A stretch of DNA of 64,000 nucleotides from Scheffersomyces stipitis CBS 6054 (lineage: Eukaryota > Ascomycota > Pichiomycetes > Serinales > Debaryomycetaceae). The notes beneath the pieces were generated by a model. The model did no database searches, was not told the DNA's origin, and was given only the letters and a program-made list of their open reading frames with translations. Shown here piece by piece: positions 41,985 to 51,420 of the stretch. Where the stretch lies: assembly GCF_000209165.1 (NCBI RefSeq), contig NC_009045.1, forward strand, positions 186,001-250,000, written 5' to 3'. Position numbers and translations under genes: made by a program. The stretch's first letter is position 1. The number at the start of each line of letters is the position of its first letter.

Positions 41985-43064
41985 ATGGAATTGCTTAACT
42001 ATCACCAACCTGTGTCAAGTATCTCATCATACCAGCCTGATGCAGAGACACAAATGATGAAGAAGCCATTGTTTGCTCCAAACAACGCTATAACACACAA
42101 CCAAGTCTACCAATACCAATCCGATGGTGAGCTGACTTCTGGTCACAATACTTCTGCCGCTTCTACTAACAATGACTATGACTACAAGGAGTCATACAGT
42201 TACATGTTGAACCCCAACGAAGTCAGTTCAATTGGGAGTTTCTCTCCTGCCAACACGCCTTTCAATTTGGCAATGTTGCAATCCCAGCAACAAAGGGCTC
42301 AGCTGCAAAACGGTACATCTTTATCGGAACCTCATTTGCAACCACAACCTAGCCAAACCCAACTGCTTGGTAACGGCTTATTACAAGGTAATTCTCAACT
42401 TCCACTTCCCATCAACTACCAACCAACTCAACAACATCCAGACGAGAAGTTTCAAGTGAAAAGCCATTCTCTTCCTGAATTAAAGTACGCTGCTGGTGAA
42501 TACGAGGATAAGGGCAGGCTTGGTTCTTACCCCGTACCAATGTACGCTCCTCACTCTGAACCTCACTACACAAGCTATCAACCACAACAATTACCACTAG
42601 GAAGTGTTCCTAATGCTGGGGTACAGTTGCCTCTCAATATTGACGTCAACCAATATCCAGACATGACAACGTTGGTGAACTCTAATTCTAATATAGTTGT
42701 TCCTTTGGTTGAAAGTCAGTTTGTTGACCACAAGGTATGTTGCGTATGTGGAAAGAGAATTACCAGAGATATGTCCAGACATATGAGAACACATCAAAGT
42801 GAATCCAGATTTACTTGTAAGTTTCCAAAGAATCAATGCCGTCATAAACTGGGAAAGTTTAACAGACCATACGATTTCAAGAAACATCTTCTCAACAGAC
42901 ATTTCAAGTTTGACAACATAGCCATCAAGAGATTACATAACTTAAGCGACAAGCTCGATCACTGGGGTACCTGTCCTTGTGGATTAAGGTATATGGGTAA
43001 GGATTGGCTAGACGATCATATTCTTACCGATGATGCTTCCAAGAAGTGCCCATGTGTCGAGTAA
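41985..43064 (+). CDS. Putative transcription regulator with three atypical Cys/His zinc modules (paralogue 1)
   Basis: I do not recognise a named orthologue. The 359-residue protein has a Gln/Asn/Pro/Ser-rich N-terminal two thirds, like an activation region, and a C-terminal Cys/His domain (252-357). Module 1 is Cys252-X2-Cys255-X10-His266-X3-His270, two residues shorter than a classical C2H2 finger; module 2 is Cys278-X6-Cys285-X15-His301-X4-His306 with FNRPYDFKKHLL; module 3 is Cys330-X-Cys332-X12-His345-X9-Cys355. The same domain ends the protein at 48010-50634, so the two are paralogues. Codon 289 is CTG where the paralogue has Thr, fitting serine. DNA binding is inference. A 6.4-kb upstream region precedes it. 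Confidence 0.85.
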   Translation: MELLNYHQPVSSISSYQPDAETQMMKKPLFAPNNAITHNQVYQYQSDGELTSGHNTSAASTNNDYDYKESYSYMLNPNEVSSIGSFSPANTPFNLAMLQSQQQRAQLQNGTSLSEPHLQPQPSQTQLLGNGLLQGNSQLPLPINYQPTQQHPDEKFQVKSHSLPELKYAAGEYEDKGRLGSYPVPMYAPHSEPHYTSYQPQQLPLGSVPNAGVQLPLNIDVNQYPDMTTLVNSNSNIVVPLVESQFVDHKVCCVCGKRITRDMSRHMRTHQSESRFTCKFPKNQCRHKLGKFNRPYDFKKHLLNRHFKFDNIAIKRLHNLSDKLDHWGTCPCGLRYMGKDWLDDHILTDDASKKCPCVE

Positions 43065-43268
43065 AAATGTATGGTTTCATTTTGCTAATTTCTTCATGAT
43101 TTATGTTACTTGTACTTGTAGTTCTTTGAGGATTGGTCTCACGTTGTCCGCTGTCAACGGTTGTAATTAGCACCTTGTATTTTATTCGAGCCTACTTCAA
43201 CTATGTCTCGAACAAGTTATCATAATAAAATTAGAATATACACCTAATGTTAGAACAAATATAAAACT

Positions 43269-43949
43269 TCACAATTTCTTGTACAACTCAGTAAGCTCTC
43301 TAGCTTCATAAAACTTAACCACCGGTTCGTCGCCCTTCTCAAAGCTCTCCTGAGCAGCATTCACAGCAATCTGGGCGACTTCTGCGCCAAAGATTGGGTT
43401 ACCAAGGAAAGTTAGAGGGGTACCATGAAGATACTTCAATACACCAACAGATAAGTTGTTAAGCAAACCTTTAGAAGTTTCCCTTTCGCCCAAAAGGATC
43501 CCTGGTCTCAAGATGATGGTTCTGGGAAACTTCAAAGCTATGATGTCCTCTTCCAATTGGCCCTTTACCTGGAGGTACAAAAACGAAGACTGGGCATTGG
43601 CGCCTATGGTGGAAACCAATACGAAAGTTTCAACCCCCGCAGCCTTAGCCGCCTTTGCAGCCTCGTAGTTGATTCCATAATCGATTTTTTTGAAGTTATC
43701 AGCAGATCCAGCAGCAGCACGAGTAGTTCCAAAGGCCGAGAAAAAGGCTGAGTAGTCCTTGGCTTCCTTTTCAATGATGGCTGGCCATTCTTCACTCTCC
43801 TTCTTTTCGATTGAGTTGATTTTGCCACTAGTGACACTTGGAAGACGACGACTAACAGTAGAGACCTTTTTGAAGGCAGTTGAACTGTCAAGAACCTTGA
43901 GAATTTGAAGGCCTACAAGACCCGTAGAACCGAGTACAAAAGCGCTCAT
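43269..43949 (-). CDS. FMP52: Fmp52-like NAD(P)-binding protein
   Basis: A 226-residue Rossmann-fold protein of the TIP30/Fmp52 group. It starts MSAFVLGSTGLVGLQILKVL, with the dinucleotide-binding GSTGLVG loop at residues 7-13, followed by FSAFGTTRAAAGS, KIDYGINYEAAKAAKAAG and VLVSTIGAN. The ILRPGILLGERE segment near 145 is typical of atypical short-chain dehydrogenases. Yeast Fmp52 (231 residues) is found with mitochondria and the ER; its reaction is not established. Convergent with the first zinc-module gene (204 bp apart). Confidence 0.92.
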   Translation of the reverse strand: MSAFVLGSTGLVGLQILKVLDSSTAFKKVSTVSRRLPSVTSGKINSIEKKESEEWPAIIEKEAKDYSAFFSAFGTTRAAAGSADNFKKIDYGINYEAAKAAKAAGVETFVLVSTIGANAQSSFLYLQVKGQLEEDIIALKFPRTIILRPGILLGERETSKGLLNNLSVGVLKYLHGTPLTFLGNPIFGAEVAQIAVNAAQESFEKGDEPVVKFYEARELTELYKKL

Positions 43950-46399
43950 TATCGTAAGTACAATTGTTATCGATGAGGAAGATACTCTGAAGCCAGAATA
44001 AATCCTTAAATTCAGATTGTAGTTGTGGCTCTCTGATCACGCTCTCTAATATACCGGACCATTTGGTCTACAATCTCTCTGGTAGGCCTACTGTGGTCCT
44101 GTTGATGCTTGCTAAGCGTTGGAGAGAGCTACGAGGCGCTACAAACATCAAAATCAACTCTACAGATGGTAGAGTTCTACCCTCAATTTGGAAATTGGAA
44201 ACCACCTTTTTTTGCAGATGTTGCAGCAATTCGAGTTCTGAAAAGTGGCAGGTTGAACCGCTGGATCCCAGCGCCTAAATAGTGGGATCACCAGGAGCCC
44301 AAAGCAGTTGTTCAAAAGGGGAGATTCAAATAAAAATATTCCATCTTATGAAACTAAAAAAAAATGGGTTCAAGGTTGGTAGAGCATGTGAAAGGTTTAA
44401 ATACTAGCTGCTAAACACGGACCTAGATATTCTCCATAGTAGGAAGATTCTCTAGAATTATTTTTTATGTTTCTAACTCCTCCTGCTGAATATTTTTATG
44501 AAGAATGCAATTAAATACGAGCAAGCCGAAGTGATACAAAGATATCTAAAATGTAAAACGCAATTCATGGAAAAATCTAGTGCACTTGAGGTGAAACAGT
44601 GCCTTCCTGGTCATTATGTTCTCCTTGTCCACATAACAATACAGTTTATAAAGTATAAAACTCAACTTGACAACTTTTGTCAGGAACACAATCGTTCATA
44701 CCCGATTGTCAAAAAGCAAGTTTCAACTAGCACTGTGGGTTGTGAATTCGGGACCGGGTAAATTTTTAAATTACGAAGGACAAGAAGCTTACGAGTGCAA
44801 CTAGCAACCACAAAGAACATCTAGAATTTGTTGGGATGTTCCATGCTGATGGCTAGTGTCAATTATTAGGGAGCAGTAGGGGTCCCCGATTTCCACTTCT
44901 TGGGTGTTTAGTTGCCAAAATCGAGGAGAGCTGGTGCACAAGATTGCCTGCCATAGAAAGATATTCGATTTAAGATGCATCAATTATTTCCTGTTGGAGA
45001 TGTATTTTAAAGGGCGGCGAAGGCGAATTACATCAACTAATATCTGCAAGCGTAGGATATAGGGGCGCTGGTTCTACGGGTGAGTTATTCGAAGCCTTGC
45101 TACAATCGAAGAAAGCCAATAGAATATTCTTCGTACATTCTACATTCTGTTCGGGTACACAATGGTTTTTTTCCCATCGTAATAAGTTAACAATCGACAC
45201 GATCTCTTCCTAAAATTAGACTGCAAGAAGAATTTATCCTATTGTAATGCAGCAAAAAGGATATTACATACTTGTTACCGACATTGTTTCACTCCAACCG
45301 ATTTATCCCTCGTTCCCCCTGTATCAAGAATTATGTAGTCGTTACTTTGTTTAGCATTTCCCATGAGCAATTGCAAAGAAGTTCATTCTTGCTGATTTTA
45401 TTTTTTGTAGTCATCGAAGAAGGACGTAAGCTATTGGCATGTATTCGTGCCAGCCAGCACGTCTCCAGAGAACAGTGGTTTTCTGATGGGTTTAGCTGGT
45501 AGTGGGCCGAGAGATGGATGTTTCATGACATTCCACATTTCCAAAATGGGTAGTACCCGTCCGTATTTCGTTCCGTTCCCGAATAGCATTTACGGTAGTC
45601 CAAAGTGGGTTATGATCCTTTCTATTTATCAGGGGGAATCAAAAAAAAAATACAATTCAGAATGCTGCTTGGAGCCTACAGACTACAGGTTATTATTTTT
45701 AGCGTAGGGCCTATCTTACATAGGTGCTCACCGACAGAACCTGAAAAATTATGTAGCCGCATAATGTACTGTAGCGTTTAGTGTGCAAACCATTTATTTT
45801 CTAGAACTATTACTGCTTCCGGAGGCTTTCCATACGTCAAAAATTGAAAATACTTGAGAACCTGGCTAGAGTGAAGACTCAGCCAGAATAAATCCGGTCA
45901 GCATCTAAATTAAAGACTAGATCAGTTTGTATATACGATTAATGTGCTTTAAGTTATGGAATTCGTGCAATTAGAGGGAAATAGATGGCTTGTATATATG
46001 CTGAAGTAGCTACCAGTTTAGTTTCGCACGATTCAGTTGTGTTGGGTATAGAGTTCCAGGAGATTAACCGTCTGATTTCACCAAAGGGAAGTTGGCGCTA
46101 TGAATGTGACGTACAACGGCCGTCAACCGCTGAGATATACGGAAGGTCCAGCAATTATCTGGCATTAAACCACCTGGTATCTTACGATTACAACTGTCGT
46201 TCCATACTCGATTGCCAGGTTGCAACGGCTGCATGGTGGAAAAAATAACAATGCGGGCTTTTGGAACGGATTAAGTTAATAATTCTACATTTTATATTTC
46301 TTTATCCATACAATGGTCTAAAATAAATTTTATCACTGCTATATTTTTCAATACACCGGCTTATATTTTTACAGACGGTTGATTATGAACTGATTCTTT

Positions 46400-46580
46400 C
46401 GCGACAGCACTGACTGAAGCGAGATGAGCGTTTTGAAGCCAGGAGTCTCGAACACTGCAATCATGGGGGTTGAGGTGCAGCCTGTACCGGCGTTGGAATC
46501 CATCTCGCTCTGGGGGCTCAGAGACCATCTGCACCATTTTCAATCTTCTAGCGCGAGCGATTTGAGCGAAGGATCTTGAG
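46400..46580. other. GC-rich, self-complementary island in AT-rich DNA
   Basis: About 180 bp clearly richer in G+C than its surroundings. It has several internal complementarities: AGCGAGATG (46418-46426) with CATCTCGCT (46501-46509), GGTGCAG with CTGCACC, and CTCTG/CAGAG around a 6-nt loop. The minus strand is also open for translation (46361-46600) and has a TACTAAC just upstream (46601-46607). It may be an RNA gene, a small spliced gene or a relic; none is proven. Confidence 0.35.
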
Positions 46581-47649
46581 CAAAATAGTTGAACGAGCAA
46601 GTTAGTATTTTTTGGTGAGTTTATCAGAAGCCGAATGTGATCCTGAAAGGGAATATTACCATGCCAGTAGTCCTATTTTGAAGAGCATAACCGCTTTTGA
46701 ATATTAACTGATTCTATTGACAGAAAATAAGCTGTAACCCGTCTTCATTGTTGGAAAGAAAATAACGTTCAGTTTGGTGGGATTGACAGAGAATAAGCTT
46801 TATTTTTACTGGCTCCGCTAACAAAATATGAATAATGATGCCATGATAGCAAAAAAAAACTTCAATTTCAAATATTATTCTCTCTTCCTGGGGTCGATTC
46901 TCATTGTACTACCAGGGCAATTAGCCGTTGACGACGCTGTATGTTGACGATGACGCAATGCTCATTGACGGCGCGAAGGCTGTTCAACGGCAGTGCTGAT
47001 GTGCGGTTGCTATTTGGTTCGAAGTTGTGCCCCTCCCCCACATAGTTGCGCATGGGAGACGTTGGTGAAAATTCTCTTGATCGGTCGGGCTTGAATCTGA
47101 ATGTGAATCTACGAGCTGGACCAAATTAGTCTTGGTATTCCATCTTTTCCAGTGCGGAGCCCGGACTTGTATGTTTGCATTGTGTAGTCACATTTCATGT
47201 CGGCTCAATTCAATAATGCCGGAGGTAAATCCGTGATGTAGCCGGGGTGATTATACATTTTATTTTCCTAAGAATGAAACGGAAGCAACGCTGAAAGCCT
47301 AATATACGAAAGTGACAGATGCACAAACAGGATTGACTGAGACTCAGACTCATCTGCTTCTCGAAATCGGCTGTTTGTGGCGCCGTAGATTTTACCGTCC
47401 GCTCCTGGCTATTATTGCTATTGTACTACTACGACTCTCATAATGGTGTCTAGATCCTTTTGCTATTGCAACAGCTGTTCCGGCTGCTGGTTCGAAGGGT
47501 GTGAAATTCTCCAATTCGAGACTTGGTAGGTAGCACAGTTTTTCATGGTAGCAGATTTACAGAAATATCACGTAGCATCCGGGGCACTATTTGTGGGCTC
47601 TGGTAGTAGAACCACATGGAAGAAAATACTCTGAAGTAGCGACAAGTAG

Positions 47650-47800
47650 AAGCAAGTAGTACCTGATAGTAGAAAGTAGTACCTGGTAGCAGAAAGAATG
47701 TTCGCCACTACTAAGTGAACAGAAGTAGCACTGATGGTGGTGGTTTTTCACTTTCTCATGTAGCTTTTTGGCCCGGCAGCATTTTGGCCCGGTAGCGAGA
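47650..47800. repeat. Short imperfect tandem repeats upstream of paralogue 2
   Basis: A ~20-bp unit containing AGTAGTACCTGRTAGYAGA is present twice near 47655-47695, and TTTTGGCCCGGYAGC is present twice near 47765-47796. Related GTAGCA and GTAGTA words surround them. They lie 210-360 bp before the regulator ATG. Confidence 0.55.
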
Positions 47801-48009
47801 GCCAAGTCTGAGATCACCGCGCTTCGTTAGCGCACTATTAGCGCAGTTTTTCTGGATCTTTCGCTGTACCATCAAGACAAGTACACTACTCGACCGAGCT
47901 CTACAGTACACAAACCTCCCACCAGCCTGGTGCTGCATATATCTGGCACCAACATAAAGATAAAAACTCCTCTGGCTCTTCTTCCCCCACAAGAGCCTTC
48001 CGTGGTACC

Positions 48010-50634
48010 ATGGGCCGAGCTGGAGCAAGCATGACCAGCCACGGTGGAACGAACGACAGGTCCTCGACCTCCCACGGCGATGCGGCTCACACTCCCATGC
48101 CTGGCTACATCCAGCCTTCGTTGTTCGGTGATGGTGACATCACCGACATTAACATCATGACCAGTGCCAGCAATCCGGATATCAACAGGGGACTTCTCCA
48201 CAGTGCAAACAACAACCACACCAACACCAGTAACACCAATAGCGCCCTCAACAGCAATATTAGCCCCAATAGCAATTCTCTCCAGGGAGATTCGCACACC
48301 CTCGCTAATCTCAGTAACCTCAGCAATTTCAGCAATCTCAATAATCTCAGCAACCTCAATACTCCGGATAATTCCACCACTCCCAACAACCTCAACTTCA
48401 ACAATAACTCTTCTGGAAACCAATACAGCCAGATGGACGATTTTGGCTTTGATCTCAAAAACGACCAGTACGATTACTTCTCGCAGGTCTCGCTACTGGC
48501 ACCGTCATCCCGTATAGACCATGTCTATGGGTTGGATTTCGGAGACTTCGAGAAATCTCAGCAAAAGCCGCAAGGCAATCGACAACAACCACAAGGCCAA
48601 CAAACTCTACACCAGCCACTACCACTACCACTACCGCAATATGGACAGAATTTACAAAGTCAATTACAGAGTCTGAATCAAGTACAAAATCAATTAAACA
48701 GCCCTGAACAAAGAGTAGAACAAGAATTTCAGAACTATCATCCCCGTTTCAGATTGAACCAACAACACTCTCTTTCTCAAGAAGTAGTGGAGTATCCAAA
48801 CGCAGAAGGGTATCAGCCGAAACGTAAACACAGTAATGAAAACGATTCATCTGTTTCTGACACAGGGGCGGGACCTGGTTCTGGCTCCATGACACAGTTG
48901 CCATATCCACCAAAACCACCTACCATACGGCAGAACTCGCTTCCATTATCCCAGAAGGCTATGAACCACAACCACAAGAAGAACCACGGAGCTAATGGGC
49001 TCAGCTTCTTTGGTTATAGTAGCAATCCACAAATCTATGGAAATGAGAATCCACCGAATTCCGGAAATTCGCAGAATGCTCAAATTCCCCAAAATCTCCA
49101 AAACCAACAAAAGCAAAATCTCCCAAACCAATACAATTCTTCTTCTTACAACGATATAGACTTGAATACAAGTCAGAAATCCGATGCCACTGTTACACTT
49201 GGCTCACCTTCTGAGGCTAAAAAGAGAACAACGCCCAAACCAAGAGGCAGACCCAGGAAGAATAGAAATCCCGGGTTTTTCTTGCCATTAGATAACCTCA
49301 ACACAAAAAATCAGCTTGCAAAGGTAGCCTCTAATTCAATTTCGTCTTCTCATTCTGACACAGCAGCATATAACTGGAACCGGTCTGAACGAGTTAACAA
49401 TAGTGGCACAAGAAACTTCAGTGCTAATATCCCCTTGTTCAAAGATGATGGCCAACACACTCCCAATCCTGAGTTGCGGCTTTTCGAAGCTGATTTAGGA
49501 CTTCAGGACGACAGCTTGCAACGATTCGCACCTTCCCATTCCAATATCACTCCATCCATGAATCCTCCTCTCAATGTAAATGGCTACTTTGAGTTGGAGA
49601 ACAGAAATATTAATAGTAACAGCAGCAACAGCAACAGCCAGTTTGATACCAGCAGTCTTCTCACTCATTTCATTTCTCCCCACATTAATTACAACGAACA
49701 CACCTTCAACAACTTCAACAAGGAGTTTGAGGACTATTTGTCAGAATCAGGTGCGGACTCAAATCTTGTGCAACAGCGTCCGGTTTCGGGTCAATATCAG
49801 CTTATAAATAAGGAGCAGATCAGTATGAGCCGAGGAGTTCCTTTGGAAACTGATCCTGATGATGTGGGTTTTGGTGCCGACTTGGGCGGGTTCAACTTTG
49901 ATGTTAACCCTCGAAACGAGTTGCTTGATCCGGAAAGTCTTCCAAAGCCAACTGTTTACGACAACAATGAGCTCGTGGCTACCCTGGCAAGCTCGATGTT
50001 GAATCCTACTCCGATCTACGACGACAATGATGCTCTTTCTGTAAACCAGCATGGAGCTACAAGTCTCAGCCAGAGTCTGGCCAATGGGTCAGATTTTGAA
50101 CTGTCGGAATCAGACAGGGAGTCTAAACCATCGGGTCATCTAGACGTTCCACGACCAGTAATTGTTCGTTCCATATCCAATCATAGTGGCAATAGCAATT
50201 CCAATTCCAACTCGCTGCCTCCGCAGGAGTTCAGACACGACGACAACGATATATTGCTTCAGAAGCCCAAGAAGAAGCGGTTGCCCAAAGGTGCCGTTTG
50301 CTCCATATGCGACAAGTACATAAGTCGAGACTTGACTAGACACATGCGGATCCACAATGAAGTGGGCCGGTTCCAATGCGTATATCCGAAGTATATGTGC
50401 AACCACAAGACTCAGTACTTCAACCGGCCCTATGACTACAAGAAACATCTTCTCCATATGCATTTCCGCTTCGACGACCCCAAAGGAAAAACAGCCAACA
50501 CCTTGACAGATAAGCTACCATTAGAAGGTATCTGTATTGCGTGCGGTGCTCGTTTTGTAGCGAATGACTGGTTGGAAACTCATGTGTTGACGAATTCTGC
50601 CACCAAGTGCCCTTCGCTCGAGAATCGGGAGTGA
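48010..50634 (+). CDS. Putative transcription regulator with AT-hook and three atypical Cys/His zinc modules (paralogue 2)
   Basis: An 874-residue, mostly disordered protein. Residues ~98-125 are an Asn-Leu-Ser repeat (9-bp DNA periodicity), followed by Gln/Pro-rich and Asn-rich tracts. An AT-hook RGRP lies at 412-415 within PKPRGRPRKNR, and the basic stretch KPKKKRLPK just before the C-terminal domain looks like a nuclear signal. The Cys/His domain (764-867) is Cys764-X2-Cys767-X10-His778-X3-His782, Cys790-X6-Cys797-X15-His813-X4-His818, Cys842-X2-Cys845-X12-His858-X8-Cys867, sharing FNRPYDYKKHLL and RHMR blocks with paralogue 1. Nuclear DNA binding is inferred from the hook and the zinc modules. 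I cannot assign an orthologue. Confidence 0.87.
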   Translation: MGRAGASMTSHGGTNDRSSTSHGDAAHTPMPGYIQPSLFGDGDITDINIMTSASNPDINRGLLHSANNNHTNTSNTNSALNSNISPNSNSLQGDSHTLANLSNLSNFSNLNNLSNLNTPDNSTTPNNLNFNNNSSGNQYSQMDDFGFDLKNDQYDYFSQVSLLAPSSRIDHVYGLDFGDFEKSQQKPQGNRQQPQGQQTLHQPLPLPLPQYGQNLQSQLQSLNQVQNQLNSPEQRVEQEFQNYHPRFRLNQQHSLSQEVVEYPNAEGYQPKRKHSNENDSSVSDTGAGPGSGSMTQLPYPPKPPTIRQNSLPLSQKAMNHNHKKNHGANGLSFFGYSSNPQIYGNENPPNSGNSQNAQIPQNLQNQQKQNLPNQYNSSSYNDIDLNTSQKSDATVTLGSPSEAKKRTTPKPRGRPRKNRNPGFFLPLDNLNTKNQLAKVASNSISSSHSDTAAYNWNRSERVNNSGTRNFSANIPLFKDDGQHTPNPELRLFEADLGLQDDSLQRFAPSHSNITPSMNPPLNVNGYFELENRNINSNSSNSNSQFDTSSLLTHFISPHINYNEHTFNNFNKEFEDYLSESGADSNLVQQRPVSGQYQLINKEQISMSRGVPLETDPDDVGFGADLGGFNFDVNPRNELLDPESLPKPTVYDNNELVATLASSMLNPTPIYDDNDALSVNQHGATSLSQSLANGSDFELSESDRESKPSGHLDVPRPVIVRSISNHSGNSNSNSNSLPPQEFRHDDNDILLQKPKKKRLPKGAVCSICDKYISRDLTRHMRIHNEVGRFQCVYPKYMCNHKTQYFNRPYDYKKHLLHMHFRFDDPKGKTANTLTDKLPLEGICIACGARFVANDWLETHVLTNSATKCPSLENRE

Positions 50635-51080
50635 AAACTATTGACGAATAAGCTATATAGATGATAGTAATAGACGATAGTGAGAGTAAGGTGTATTTAT
50701 TCATGGTAGTGATATTGTAAGATATAGGTATAAATACTACAGGCTATTTCTTCAAAGATACCTTCGTACTTCTGCATAACTTCATTATGAACCACCCTTG
50801 ATGAACTGTATCAATTAAATATATTGCTCATTGGGTGCAACTTTTAGGATTTCCAATTTTCAATTTTAACCTCCGCAGCATCTCTTCTACCTGCACCAAA
50901 TTTTAGCAATCAACTAGAACAAGATGCGAGGACTAGACTGCTGTTGGAGACAACTTTGCCCGTCTTCATCCCCTTCGGTTTAGAAACGGGAAAGACTCCT
51001 AGGCGTATACCACAGCTAGAATAACCACCTCATTTTGCAATCTACCAGTTCCGGAACTGCATGCCCAATCGGGACGGATA

Positions 51081-51088
51081 TTTGCGCA
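51081..51088 (+). promoter_or_regulatory. Mac1-type copper-response site
   Basis: TTTGCGCA matches the Mac1 consensus TTTGCKCR exactly and lies about 333 bp before the transporter ATG. One-mismatch copies are ATTGCTCA (50823-50830) and, inverted, TGAGCAAT (51142-51149). Multiple copies are typical of Mac1-controlled copper-uptake promoters. Confidence 0.55.
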
Positions 51089-51200
51089 AGAGCCTGTCAA
51101 TTCACCCACCTGCAGGAAACCACCTGAAAAACACTTAACTGTGAGCAATTTATCTATACCATCTGAGACATGAAAACCCACTAATTTATCAGCTCCAGTG

Positions 51201-51208
51201 TATATATA
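51201..51208 (+). promoter_or_regulatory. TATA box of the copper transporter gene
   Basis: TATATATA, 213-220 bp before the ATG and downstream of the Mac1-type sites. Confidence 0.5.
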
Positions 51209-51420
51209 TGGGGAGTATCCAGATCTGAGTAGAATGGAGAAATTTGACAGATTTGAGATATAGCAGATTTAGCTATTTATTATTTGAATTTTTCACCAAC
51301 AACACCGCCTTCACAATTGGCTTTACCACCACCTTATAGAGGATTCAGTAATTTTTCAGATCTGAACCTTGTATTGAGAACTCAATTCCACACTGAAATA
51401 ATAAAAAACATCCATAAAAA

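Larger units (their letters stand above)
43950..48009. other. 4.1-kb gene-poor region upstream of the second zinc-module regulator
   Basis: No convincing gene. Short ATG frames (44498-44761, 45985-46248 plus; 46361-46600 minus) have no recognisable product. Notable structure: a CGCTGG/CCAGCG dyad (44259-44273), a 15-mer AGCCAGAATAAATCC shared between 43991-44005 and 45881-45895, a GC-rich structured island (46400-46580), a cluster of TGACG half-sites with an 8-bp dyad (46924-46991), and short tandem repeats at 47650-47800. No LTR, transposase or reverse transcriptase was seen. Confidence 0.55.
50635..51420. other. Intergenic region and copper transporter promoter
   Basis: About 790 bp. It carries one perfect and two near-perfect Mac1-type sites and a TATA run, listed separately. 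No RNA gene or ORF seen. Confidence 0.55.

Noticed and set aside
44259..44273. CGCTGG/CCAGCG dyad as a regulatory operator
   Set aside because: A 6-bp arm dyad is common by chance in 64 kb and nothing nearby supports a function.
44498..46248. Three or four short plus-strand frames as remnants of a transposon
   Set aside because: None has integrase, reverse transcriptase, gag or transposase motifs, and no flanking repeats were found.
35616..48009. Centromere
   Set aside because: The region is gene-poor and AT-rich, but I see no retroelement or LTR clusters as described for S. stipitis centromeres, no long inverted repeats, and functional genes lie within it. Cse4 ChIP would decide.
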